Positions 46,926-55,109 of a DNA stretch of 64,000 nucleotides are shown here, piece by piece. Numbering within the stretch: the stretch's first letter is position 1; each line of letters opens with the position of its first letter. Made by a program: the position numbers and the translations under genes. This DNA is from Acidisarcina sp. (GTDB taxonomy: Bacteria; Acidobacteriota; Terriglobia; Terriglobales; Acidobacteriaceae): assembly GCA_035539175.1 (NCBI GenBank), contig DATLIY010000008.1, positions 786,123 to 850,122 of the forward strand, given 5' to 3'. A model generated the notes under the pieces. That model had not been told where the DNA came from. It was given only the letters and a program-made list of their open reading frames with translations, and did no database searches.

Positions 46926-46967
46926 AAACTAGAAGTTGTCGCGCTGTGCAGCAGCGACTTTAGTCAC
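46926..46967 (-). promoter_or_regulatory. ric promoter: same 20-bp box plus -10-like element
   Basis: On the minus strand the box reads GTGACTAAAGTCGCTGCTGC (46967 to 46948), 19/20 identical to the hcp box. TAGTTT follows exactly 24 bases after the palindromic core, the same spacing as at hcp. Confidence 0.65.
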
Positions 46968-47112
46968 TCGCGGCACATTTCCTGCTGCGGCCTCCGTATG
47001 GTGGAGCAGCGTGCAGCTTTGCATCCTTCATTTTGTGCAGGATACGGAGAGACTTGATGCAGTCAAAATATTTGGGAGCAGTCGAGTATTTGGCGTCGCG
47101 GCTTAATGAGGC

Positions 47113-48024
47113 TTAATACTGGATCGCGGAACTGCCGTCCACACGCGCCGTCTTTACCTTATGCGCCAGACCCACGGCCGCCAACAGCCGGATGAAGGCG
47201 TAATTCAAGTCCAGCTCATACCATGCCAACCCATGCCGCGAGGAGACCGGGTGCGCGTGGTGATTGTTGTGCCATCCTTCGCCGCCGGTAAGCAGCGCAA
47301 CCCACCAGTTGTTCCGCGAGTCGTCGCGAGTGGCAAACCGCTGCGAGCCCCAGATATGGGTAGCGGAGTTCACCAGCCACGTTACATGCAAGCCCAGCGT
47401 GGCGCGCAGAAAGATTCCCCAGAACACCCAGGACCAGCCTCCCGCAAGGTAGAGCGCGATGCCGACCAGCGTTACAGGCAGCCAGTTATAGCGGCTCAAC
47501 CAGTTGTAGAAGGGGTCGCGAGCCAGATCGGGAGCATACTTTGACAGCACCGCTGTTTCGTTGTGCAGGCTTCCGTGAAGGATCCAGCCGATATGGGACC
47601 ACCATGTGCCGTCGCGCGGAGAGTGGGGATCGCCGGGGCGGTCAGTGAGCTGATGGTGCAGGCGATGCACCGCAACCCAATAGATCGGTCCACCCTGCAG
47701 CGCCATGGTGCCGCAGACCGCGATGCAATATTCCAGCCACTTCGGCGTAGTGTAGCCGCGGTGGGTGAGCAGGCGATGGTAGCCAATGGCGATGCCGATG
47801 TTCTGGGCAAAGATCCACATCGCGGCAAAGACCACCAGCGACGACCACCGGAAGGTGAAGAATGCTGCGAGGGCGCCGAGGTGGAAGATGGCGATGGCAA
47901 TGGCGAAGAACCAGTTGAAGCTGCCATCTCTCCGCTGCTTCAGCTCGGTAAGATCGAGCCGCCGCTGAGCTTCGATGCGTTCCTCGGTGGCGCGTTCTTC
48001 GGTCGGTGCAACCATGTTTGTCAT
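47113..48024 (-). CDS. Acyl-CoA/acyl-lipid delta-9-type fatty acid desaturase
   Basis: With ATG 48024 the protein has 303 residues. Three histidine boxes bind the di-iron centre: HRLLTHR, HRLHHQ and HNNHH. Four hydrophobic segments anchor it in the membrane. Length and box spacing fit bacterial stearoyl-CoA-type desaturases that introduce double bonds to adjust membrane fluidity. A longer in-frame upstream extension to 48414 overlaps the divergent SDR and is rejected. Confidence 0.92.
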   Translation of the reverse strand: MTNMVAPTEERATEERIEAQRRLDLTELKQRRDGSFNWFFAIAIAIFHLGALAAFFTFRWSSLVVFAAMWIFAQNIGIAIGYHRLLTHRGYTTPKWLEYCIAVCGTMALQGGPIYWVAVHRLHHQLTDRPGDPHSPRDGTWWSHIGWILHGSLHNETAVLSKYAPDLARDPFYNWLSRYNWLPVTLVGIALYLAGGWSWVFWGIFLRATLGLHVTWLVNSATHIWGSQRFATRDDSRNNWWVALLTGGEGWHNNHHAHPVSSRHGLAWYELDLNYAFIRLLAAVGLAHKVKTARVDGSSAIQY

Positions 48025-48151
48025 GCGCGGTATCCGGGAGAAGTTCTTCCCTAACCCCAAGGTAGCGCATGGTGCGGCGGAGGGGCTGTAAGAGATTCGT
48101 AATATCTCAGCGTCGTGCGTGGAACCGCTGCCTCGTGCGACTATTACAGCT

Positions 48152-48866
48152 ATGAGCGAACAGAGAGTGGCACTCGTTACCGGTGCGAACAAAGGCATTG
48201 GGCTGGAGATTGCGCAGCAGCTCGCGGAACAGGGAATCACCGTGGTGCTCGGTGCGCGCACGCTGGGGAAAGCGCGTGAGGCTGCGGAGAAACTGCGGGC
48301 AAAGGGGCTGAATGTGCATCCTGTCCAACTGGATGTCACCAGCGCGGAAGACATCGCCGCGCTTCCGGCTTTTTTCAAGGAGAAATTTGGCCGTCTCGAT
48401 ATTCTGGTCAACAATGCCGGCGTGAGTTATGACTTCGAAGGCGAAGTAACTGGGAACACTCTTCGCCGCACATATGAGGCGAATGTTATTGGCCCATTTG
48501 AAATAACGCGTGTCCTGCTGCCGCTTTTGAAGGCCAGCCCAGGGGGGGAGAATCGTCAACCAATCCAGCGTCCTTGGCTCACTGGCAACGATCTCGCAGG
48601 GCGAGGGCGGAGACTTTTCGACTCCAGGCTACTGCTCCTCCAAGGCCGCGCTCAACATGCTTACGGTTGTGGCGGCGGCGCAACTGAAGGAGACGAAGGT
48701 CAAGGTGAACGCAGCGCATCCCGGATGGGTGCAAACCGACATGGGTGGGAAGGATGCCCCTCTATCCATATCGGAGGGCGCAAAGACCGCCGTTATGCTG
48801 GCAACGCTGCCGGATGACGGTCCGACGGGGGGCTTTTTCCATATGGGTAAACCACTCCCCTGGTAA
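48152..48866 (+). pseudogene. SDR family oxidoreductase, frameshifted at a G7 tract
   Basis: The first frame (from ATG 48152) carries TGANKGIGLEIA and VNNAGVSYDF but loses homology after KASPGG. The correct continuation, with the YCSSK catalytic motif and the GWVQTDMGG ending, is in the next frame to 48866. Removing one G from the run of seven at 48542-48548 restores a 237-residue SDR. This could be an assembly error, a real inactivation or a slippage-controlled gene. The family acts on carbonyl substrates with NAD(P)H. Confidence 0.85.
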
Positions 48867-48888
48867 GCGCGGGAGCCGCGGTGTAAGG

Positions 48889-48929
48889 ATGGAGAGACTA
48901 GGGCTCCGTAATGGAGAGACTAGGGCTCC
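48889..48929. repeat. 19-bp direct repeat spanning the stop of the PIN-TRAM gene
   Basis: ATGGAGAGACTAGGGCTCC occurs at 48889-48907 and again at 48911-48929. The second copy contains the stop codon and last codons of the minus-strand gene. Confidence 0.8.
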
Positions 48930-49954
48930 ATCCTTGCCGGTATTTCGCGCAAGGGGTCGGGACGCGGGATGGTTTCGTCGAACTTGCCGAAGATCATCTT
49001 GCCGGAGGCGGTCTGCAGCACTGAAGTCACGGTGATTTCGATCGAGCGGCCAATCATGCGGCGCGCGTGATCGACGACCACCATGGTGCCGTCATCCAGA
49101 TAACCAACTCCCTGCGTAGCTTCCTTCCCTTCCTTCAGGATGACGACATGCATCTTTTCGCCGGGAAGCACGACCGGCTTGAGAGAGTTGGCCAGGTCGT
49201 TGATGTTCAGCACCTGCACCTGGCGCACATGCGCGACCTTGTTGAGGTTGAAGTCATTTGTAACTATCTTTGCGTCAAATTGTCTGGCCAACTCTATCAG
49301 CTTCAGATCTACTTCGCGGATGGCGGGAAAATCCTGTTCGACAATCTGAATGGTCAGCAGGGAGTTGGCCTGCATGCGTTGGAGTACATCAAGGCCGCGT
49401 CGTCCCCGCTGCCGCCGCGATGAGTCGGACGAATCGGCTACCATCTGAAGCTCACGCAGCACGAATTCGGGAATCACCAGCGTGCCTTCCAGAAAACCTG
49501 TCTCTGCAATGTCCGCGATGCGTCCATCGATGATGGAGCTGGTGTCGAGGATCTTCATGCTGCGGCGTGTCGCCCGCTCTCCGGCAAAGAGATCGCCGAG
49601 GGCGGCGAGGTTGAGCAGGTCGCCCTTGCTGGTGCCGACCACCAGGCCCACATAGGACATCAGCAGGAGCACGAAAATCTGCAGCGCGCTCAGTGTTCCT
49701 CCGGAGGGCAGGCTGTCGCGCAGAACGAGGCTGAAGAGGAAGGCGCCGAAGATTCCCAGGGTGCTGCCGATGATTGCGCCGATCAAGCGCTTCAGGCTGA
49801 CGGCGCGCACGCGCAGCTCAAAGACGATCACCACTCCGGCGGCCACCGCGCCCAGCCCGGCCGCGGCCCACGAGGTCAGCCCGAATGGGCGAAGGAGATA
49901 ACAGGCAACGGAGAACAGCAGCAGCAAGACAACACGAATCAGGATCAGGTCCAT
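48920..49954 (-). CDS. YacL-like membrane PIN-TRAM domain protein
   Basis: These 344 residues have four N-terminal transmembrane helices (about 4-120), then a PIN nuclease domain starting MKILDTSSIIDGRI with acidic residues in IPEFVLRELQ and IVTNDFNLN. A C-terminal TRAM domain follows (KPVVLPGEKMHVVILKEGKE). AGGAG lies about eleven bases before ATG 49954. YacL-type proteins are predicted membrane-tethered ribonucleases, with little known about targets. Confidence 0.92.
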   Translation of the reverse strand: MDLILIRVVLLLLFSVACYLLRPFGLTSWAAAGLGAVAAGVVIVFELRVRAVSLKRLIGAIIGSTLGIFGAFLFSLVLRDSLPSGGTLSALQIFVLLLMSYVGLVVGTSKGDLLNLAALGDLFAGERATRRSMKILDTSSIIDGRIADIAETGFLEGTLVIPEFVLRELQMVADSSDSSRRQRGRRGLDVLQRMQANSLLTIQIVEQDFPAIREVDLKLIELARQFDAKIVTNDFNLNKVAHVRQVQVLNINDLANSLKPVVLPGEKMHVVILKEGKEATQGVGYLDDGTMVVVDHARRMIGRSIEITVTSVLQTASGKMIFGKFDETIPRPDPLREIPARMEP

Positions 49955-50093
49955 GGGGCCGGGGATCTCCTGCCGGGCATGACCACAACATCTGTACCCG
50001 GCAACCGGGAGTATACTTTCGCGATTTGAGTTCCGCAATGGATCGCAGTGAGAGGCTGCTGCCGGGCCGGATCCCTCGCTGAAGGACCGCCTG

Positions 50094-51092
50094 TTAGAGA
50101 GAGCTGAGGTAGCGGTCTCCGCCATCGCAAAGCAGAGCGACGATTACCAGTTCCTTCCCGGCGCGCTCCGCATCTCGAAAAGCTTCTTCCGCAATTCTCA
50201 GGCTGGCGGCGACGACAGCGCCCCCGGAGATGCCCACCAGCAACCCCATCTCGCGTGCCAGGCGCCGCGTCATCTCCCGTGCCTCTCCGGTGCTGACCGC
50301 CACGGTGCGATCGGCGAGATACGGGCTATAAATGGCAGGCAGCAGCGTGGTGGATATATGCTTCAATCCTGCGATTTCGTGGCTGGGGGAGTCGGGCTGC
50401 ACGGCAATGCACTCCAGCCGGGAGTTGTATTGCTTCAGCTTTCGGGTCGTCCCCAGAAAAGTTCCACTGGTGCCCAGCCCGGCCACAAAATGCGTGACTT
50501 GCCCGCCGGTCTGCTCCCAGATTTCGCTTCCCGTGCTCTGGTAGTGGGCCTGCCAGTTCATGTCATTCGAAAACTGATCGACGTAGCAGAACCTTTGGGG
50601 ATCGTCGCCGGCAAGCTCACGAGCCTTCAGGATGGCTCCATCCAGCCCCAGTTCGGAGGGGGTGTAGATCGCTTCGGCCCCGTACGCAGCGACACTCCTT
50701 TTCTGCTCGGGCGAGATGCTCTCCGGCATGCAGAGGGTGACAGGAAATCCGAGCGCCGCACCGAGCATGGCATAGGAGACGCCAGCGTTACCGCTGCTTG
50801 CGTCCAGTAAACGCCTGCTATCCGGGAGTCCATCGTCCCGGGTCAGAACAGCTTGGGTCAGACCAGCTTGGGTCAGACCAGTCCGGAGCAGACCAGCTTG
50901 GAGCAGACCCCGCTGTCTGGCATCGGCTACGATCGCTGCCGTCGAACGATCCTTGGCCGAGCCACCCGGATTGGCCCACTCCGCCTTGCCAAGAATCTGC
51001 ACGCCGGGCAGGTGGGCGGTGAGCTTGTCCAAGGGGAGAAGCGGCGTGTTGCCGATGCGTTCGAGCAGGGAAGTACCCAGGGTCTTGTTCAT
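50094..51092 (-). CDS. Cysteine synthase-like PLP enzyme with internal minisatellite
   Basis: These 332 residues (ATG 51092, MNKTLGT) belong to the cysteine synthase/CysM family. The PLP lysine is K47 in NPGGSAKDRS, the substrate loop is SSGNAG near residues 99-104, and the phosphate-binding motif is GLGTSGTF. Residues about 61-85 are an in-frame insertion of five pentapeptide repeats (types AGLTQ, TGLTQ, AVLTR) encoded by a 15-bp minisatellite. The reaction is probably O-acetylserine or O-phosphoserine sulfhydrylation; which donor is uncertain. Confidence 0.9.
   Translation of the reverse strand: MNKTLGTSLLERIGNTPLLPLDKLTAHLPGVQILGKAEWANPGGSAKDRSTAAIVADARQRGLLQAGLLRTGLTQAGLTQAVLTRDDGLPDSRRLLDASSGNAGVSYAMLGAALGFPVTLCMPESISPEQKRSVAAYGAEAIYTPSELGLDGAILKARELAGDDPQRFCYVDQFSNDMNWQAHYQSTGSEIWEQTGGQVTHFVAGLGTSGTFLGTTRKLKQYNSRLECIAVQPDSPSHEIAGLKHISTTLLPAIYSPYLADRTVAVSTGEAREMTRRLAREMGLLVGISGGAVVAASLRIAEEAFRDAERAGKELVIVALLCDGGDRYLSSL
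50837..50911. repeat. Five-unit 15-bp minisatellite inside the cysteine synthase-like gene
   Basis: Units of the type CTTGGGTCAGACCAG run head to tail from 50837 to 50911. Two are identical and three diverged. The array keeps frame and adds 25 residues. Confidence 0.9.
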
Positions 51093-51269
51093 CGTGTCTG
51101 ATCGTGTCCTGTAGGAATCGAGGTTCCGTTGTGGTTCCGTTGTGTCCGCCGCCAATTGCAGCCGATGCGGAAAATGTGCGAGAGTTAAAACGTTGGGGCG
51201 AATCTTTTCGATAGTGTATCTGCCCCATGAAATCCGCGTCCGGCCGCAGGAAGATACAGGGTAAACATC

Positions 51270-51716
51270 ATGTCTCGAAAGATCAGCCAGCCCAGTTTTC
51301 AGGAAGTGCTCAACTCCTTACGCAACGCGCAGTTTGACGTGAAAGACGTTCCGGGAGCGCCGGGTAAGGTGATGGTGAGCAAGCACGGTTGTGCGACGAT
51401 CCTGCATGAAGCCGCGGGCCATATTGAGCCGATGGCAACACAGCCCGGGTTCCTGGTAGGTGGAGAAATTTCGCGGATCCTGGATCGAGGAAATCAGAAG
51501 TTCCTGAAAACGAGCAAGTTAGAAGTGCCCGCAACGGCCGATGCCTTGCACGCTGTGCATCTCTTCACGGAAGAGTTGAAGCAGATTACCGGCGGCATCA
51601 GCCTGTACAACGAATCCTTGGGAACGGTCAGCGATCGCTATGTGTATGACCGCCTGAAGGGGCGGGATCTTCCTCCGGCTCAGCGCCCAAAGCGGCCCTG
51701 GGAACTGGTTTCCTAA
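51270..51716 (+). CDS. Hypothetical protein
   Basis: This 148-residue soluble protein opens with a helical SFQEVLNSLRN segment, then VSKHGCATILHEAAGHIEPMA and a late SLYNESLGTVSDRYVYDRLKGRD. No signal peptide or membrane segment is seen. It is divergent from the cysteine synthase-like gene, with an upstream AGGGTAAAC site. Family unknown. Confidence 0.75.
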   Translation: MSRKISQPSFQEVLNSLRNAQFDVKDVPGAPGKVMVSKHGCATILHEAAGHIEPMATQPGFLVGGEISRILDRGNQKFLKTSKLEVPATADALHAVHLFTEELKQITGGISLYNESLGTVSDRYVYDRLKGRDLPPAQRPKRPWELVS

Positions 51717-51761
51717 GGCATCAAGCGCTAGATCAGCAGCAGGCTCGACAGATCGACAGAA

Positions 51762-52733
51762 TCAGCGGCGCGCTCTCTGGCGCTGGAGTTCGCGATACAC
51801 CTCGCTCTTCGATTGGCCCCGCTCCCGGGCGATCTTTTTGAGTGCCTCCATCTCGGTCAGGCCCTCTTTTTCCAATTCCACCAGCCTTTGTTGTACTGAG
51901 CTTGCCGCGACCTCCGCCGCAGGTCGCTTGCGTCCCTCGATCAAGAGAGTAATCTCCCCGCGGATACGCTCGCGCGAGGCAAGAGATTCGCGAACTTCGC
52001 GGACGGTTCCACGCAGAAATTCTTCGTGCAATTTGGTGAGTTCGCGGGCGACCACGACGCGGCACTCGTCGCCCCAGACCGAGGCGGCATCGGCGAGCGT
52101 TTCGAGGATGCGGTGCGGAGCTTCATAGAAGATCAGCGTTGGCGCGGAGGCCAGCGGAGACTCCGGCGCGGATGCAGCCAGGGCTTCCAACCGGGTGCGG
52201 CGCTCGCCGGCCTTCGAGGGCAGAAAGCCGAGGAAGAGAAAGCTCTCCGTGTTCAGGCCGGAGGCGACCAATCCTGAGAGTGCGGCATTTGCGCCGGGAA
52301 TAGGGATGACGGGGATTCCGGCTGCCAGAGCGGCTGCGGCCAGCGTCATTCCCGGGTCAGAGATGCCCGGCATGCCGGCGTCGGAGACAACGGCGACGCG
52401 GCCACCCTGCTGCAGCAGCTCCAGCAATTCGGCGGCGCGCGCCTGCTCGTTGTGTTCGTGGCAGCTGACGGTTGGCGTGCGGATGTCGAAGTGGTTGAGC
52501 AGCTTTTGCGTCTGGCGCGTGTCTTCGCAGGCGATGCGGTCGGCAGCGCGAAGGACGCGGATTGCGCGCAGGGTAATGTCTTCAAGATTTCCGATGGGGG
52601 TGCCGACCAGGTAGAGGCCGGGCGCGATGGGGCGCTGGGCCGTGTCCTCGGATTCCTGCTCCGTCAGAGGAGTGTCGTGCGGAGCGGTGTCGGGTGGAAG
52701 GTCGCCGTGTGCGTCCGGGCTGCGATGCGCCAT
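51762..52733 (-). CDS. rsmI: 16S rRNA (cytidine-1402-2'-O)-methyltransferase RsmI
   Basis: This 323-residue tetrapyrrole-methylase-fold enzyme has LYLVGTPIGNLEDIT, CEDTRQTQKLL and VSDAGMPGISDPG motifs. It methylates the 2'-hydroxyl of C1402 in the ribosomal decoding site. The first 35 residues are an acidic, low-complexity extension. The ATG lies three bases after the stop of the M50-CBS gene, indicating one operon. Confidence 0.94.
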   Translation of the reverse strand: MAHRSPDAHGDLPPDTAPHDTPLTEQESEDTAQRPIAPGLYLVGTPIGNLEDITLRAIRVLRAADRIACEDTRQTQKLLNHFDIRTPTVSCHEHNEQARAAELLELLQQGGRVAVVSDAGMPGISDPGMTLAAAALAAGIPVIPIPGANAALSGLVASGLNTESFLFLGFLPSKAGERRTRLEALAASAPESPLASAPTLIFYEAPHRILETLADAASVWGDECRVVVARELTKLHEEFLRGTVREVRESLASRERIRGEITLLIEGRKRPAAEVAASSVQQRLVELEKEGLTEMEALKKIARERGQSKSEVYRELQRQRARR

Positions 52734-52736
52734 GGA

Positions 52737-53852
52737 CTATTCCTGGCTTTGCCGATGCAGTCTGCGGTGCTCTGCCAGCAGGCCCATCGAATGCATAAGA
52801 TTTTGCAGGCTGACGATGCCGACGATGCGCTCGCCCTCAGTGACCGGCACCAGCGAAAGCCCGCGTCCGGCGGTGATGCGGCGAATCGTGGAGCCAAGCG
52901 AGTCGTCGGGCTGCGCCACCTGAAACGCACGGGACATGACCGATTGCACGTAGCCATTGCCCTCGGAGCGCAGCGCATCCAGGATTCGCTGGCGAGAGAC
53001 GATGCCGACCAGGTTGTTTCCGCGGACGACGGGGAAATCGTCCTGCAGGCAGTGGATGGACCGGTAAAGCGCGTCCTCAAGTGTGTCCGAGGGAGAGAGC
53101 GTGGCGAAGTCGGTCAGCATCACATCGCGCATCTGCACCGTATCGACGACGGATTGAAACAAGACTCCCTGATCCTCAAGCTGGGCGCCGATGAAGATAA
53201 AGAAGCCCGCCATGACGAGCCAGGGATTCTGCAGCACGATTCCGGCAATGAAGGCGAGGAGCGCCACCACCTGCCCGATGCTGTTGGTGGTGCGGTTGGC
53301 CTGCAGCGTGCCATAGGATCGCGACAAACTGCTGCGGAGAAGGCGTCCGGCATCGAGCGGATAGGCGGGGACCATGTTGAGGAAGCCGAGGAACAGGTTG
53401 AGCCAGACAATGCTGCGGATGAGGTGGTTGGGCGTGACCCAGGGACGCTCGAAGATGTTCAACTGCGGCGCCGCGCCCATGATGAGAGCACCCACCACGA
53501 CGGCAAAGCATAGATTGGCCAGCGGTCCGACGATGGCCATGGCCGTCTGCACGTGCGGTTCGGTAGAGCGCTCCTGGCTCTCCGGGTTGGCATAGGAGTA
53601 CAGGCCGCCGATGGGCAGCAGAAGAATGCTGCGCAGCTTCAAGCCGTAATACGCGGCCGCGAGAACGCGGGCAACTTCGCGCACGGTGACGGCGAGCCCG
53701 AGCAGCAGCCACAGGCCAAAGCCACGCGGGCCGGATATGTGCATGGCGCTGGTATAGAGCAGGCAGAAGCCCAGCAGCAGGACAAAGAAGGTGTGAATGC
53801 GTACGTCCACACCCATCCATCGCCCCAGTGGAAATGACCATCCGCGCATCAT
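52737..53852 (-). CDS. M50/site-2-protease-like membrane protein with CBS pair, degenerate zinc site
   Basis: These 371 residues begin at ATG 53852 (ATG 53909 possible) and comprise a site-2-protease-like membrane core and two C-terminal CBS domains (about 245-365). The zinc motif HExxH is replaced by REVAR (residues 58-62), so both histidine ligands are lost. The second motif NMVPAYPLDAGR with D167 remains. The protein should not cleave peptides; it may bind substrates or adenosyl ligands through the CBS pair. It is the first gene of the operon with rsmI. Confidence 0.88.
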   Translation of the reverse strand: MMRGWSFPLGRWMGVDVRIHTFFVLLLGFCLLYTSAMHISGPRGFGLWLLLGLAVTVREVARVLAAAYYGLKLRSILLLPIGGLYSYANPESQERSTEPHVQTAMAIVGPLANLCFAVVVGALIMGAAPQLNIFERPWVTPNHLIRSIVWLNLFLGFLNMVPAYPLDAGRLLRSSLSRSYGTLQANRTTNSIGQVVALLAFIAGIVLQNPWLVMAGFFIFIGAQLEDQGVLFQSVVDTVQMRDVMLTDFATLSPSDTLEDALYRSIHCLQDDFPVVRGNNLVGIVSRQRILDALRSEGNGYVQSVMSRAFQVAQPDDSLGSTIRRITAGRGLSLVPVTEGERIVGIVSLQNLMHSMGLLAEHRRLHRQSQE

Positions 53853-53972
53853 CAGGTTCTTCAGCCTCAGGTTCTTCAGCGTTGCCGTGTTCCGGGATCC
53901 CTGTTGCATTCGATTGTAGACGTTCGCGCGAAGCGACGGGCTCGACGCCGGTGCGTTACCATCGGAAAACAA

Positions 53973-54560
53973 ATGCGTGTTATTGCTGGCCTCTATCGCT
54001 CCCGCCCCCTGACGGCCCCCAAGGGGCTGACAACCCGGCCTACCTACGATCGCCTGAGGGAGACATTGTTCAACGTGCTCGCGCCGCGGCTGCCGGATGC
54101 GGTTTTTGTAGATCTGTATGCCGGCTCGGGCGCGAATGGCATTGAGGCACTCAGCCGGGGCAGCCGTTTCGTCTATTTTGTTGAGAACGGGGAGCCTGCG
54201 CTGCAGGCGATCCGTGCCAACCTGGCATCGCTGGGGATCAAGGGAACCTACGGCCTGGAGCCGCGGACGGCCAGCGCTTTTTTGCGCCGGGCGGCGGCGA
54301 ATGCGCTGAAGACGGGGCAGACCTTCGACATTTTGTTTCTCGATCCGCCCTATGACAGCCTGACAGAGTATGCCTCGACGCTGACCCTGCTGGGTGGCGA
54401 GGCTGCGCGGGTGCTGAACGAGAACAGCGTCGTGGTTGCCGAGCATCAGCGGCGCCAGCCACTCGAAGAGAGCTACGGGAAGCTGCGGCGATACCGGGTG
54501 CTCGAGCAGCGGGATTCGGCGCTGAGCTTTTTCGCCCCGGAGGGAGCAGGCGAGGGCTAA
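53973..54560 (+). CDS. rsmD: 16S rRNA (guanine-966-N2)-methyltransferase RsmD
   Basis: These 195 residues start at ATG 53973 (MRVIAGLYRSRPL, the family N-terminus). The SAM site reads DLYAGSGANGIEALSRG and the catalytic motif LDPPYD. It methylates G966 of 16S rRNA. It is divergent from the M50-CBS/rsmI operon, so two rRNA methylases share one intergenic region. Confidence 0.94.
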   Translation: MRVIAGLYRSRPLTAPKGLTTRPTYDRLRETLFNVLAPRLPDAVFVDLYAGSGANGIEALSRGSRFVYFVENGEPALQAIRANLASLGIKGTYGLEPRTASAFLRRAAANALKTGQTFDILFLDPPYDSLTEYASTLTLLGGEAARVLNENSVVVAEHQRRQPLEESYGKLRRYRVLEQRDSALSFFAPEGAGEG

Positions 54561-55108
54561 ATCTTCTCGCCGGTGCGGAGATCGACGGCGAACTCGACGT
54601 TGCTGTCCGTCATCAGATCCCAGCCTGTGCCGCGCAGGATGTTGCCGGAGATTTCGTTGATCTCAATGCCCTCCCACGAAAGCCGGGGAGAGTGCCAGGC
54701 GCGGCCCTGCGGGCCATATGCAAGGAGAGAGTGGTGTCCGCCGAAGAGCAGAAGGTTGTGCTCCGGCAGCGCCTGGACGAGCAGTACCGGGCGGAACTCT
54801 ATCTGTTCGAATGTGCCGGGGTCGAGGGTCTGGATGAGGTACGCGTAGCCTCCCGCGACGGCGCAGATCTGGTCGGGGTTGGGGCTGGTCCAGATGCCGG
54901 TGGGGACTGAGCTGTCGGCAAAGCCAAGGGCGCAGGTGGCGAGAAATGCGCTGCCTCGCGCAGGATGAATCAGCAATTGCAGCGCGCCGCTGTCCGCCTC
55001 CTCCGCGTCGTGCGGATAGACGAAGGCGCGCGCCGGAGCGATCAGCGGCTGGTTAGGCAGCACATCGACCTGCCAGGTGCGGGGGAAGCTTTCGTCGAAG
55101 ACGGCCAT
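54557..55108 (-). CDS. Hypothetical beta-rich protein downstream of gltX
   Basis: This 183-residue soluble protein with many beta-strand-like segments (HNLLLFGGHHSLLAYGPQG, VEFAVDLRTGEK) probably forms a small beta-barrel or propeller-like fold. It starts one base after the gltX stop, with GAGG inside gltX, so it is coupled to it. It overlaps the rsmD end by four bases. No family recognised. Confidence 0.72.
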   Translation of the reverse strand: MAVFDESFPRTWQVDVLPNQPLIAPARAFVYPHDAEEADSGALQLLIHPARGSAFLATCALGFADSSVPTGIWTSPNPDQICAVAGGYAYLIQTLDPGTFEQIEFRPVLLVQALPEHNLLLFGGHHSLLAYGPQGRAWHSPRLSWEGIEINEISGNILRGTGWDLMTDSNVEFAVDLRTGEKI

Positions 55109-55109
55109 C

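Noticed and set aside
47113..48414. 433-codon desaturase ORF with a long N-terminal extension
   Set aside because: The first 130 codons overlap the divergent SDR and are Ser/Arg-rich antisense; the family start is near 48024.
50837..50911. CRISPR-like repeat array
   Set aside because: Units are contiguous 15-bp without spacers and remain in frame in an enzyme gene, so it is a minisatellite.
52737..54446. 569-codon version of the M50-CBS protein
   Set aside because: The N-terminal 200 codons overlap rsmD in antisense; the family starts at MMRGWSF (53852).
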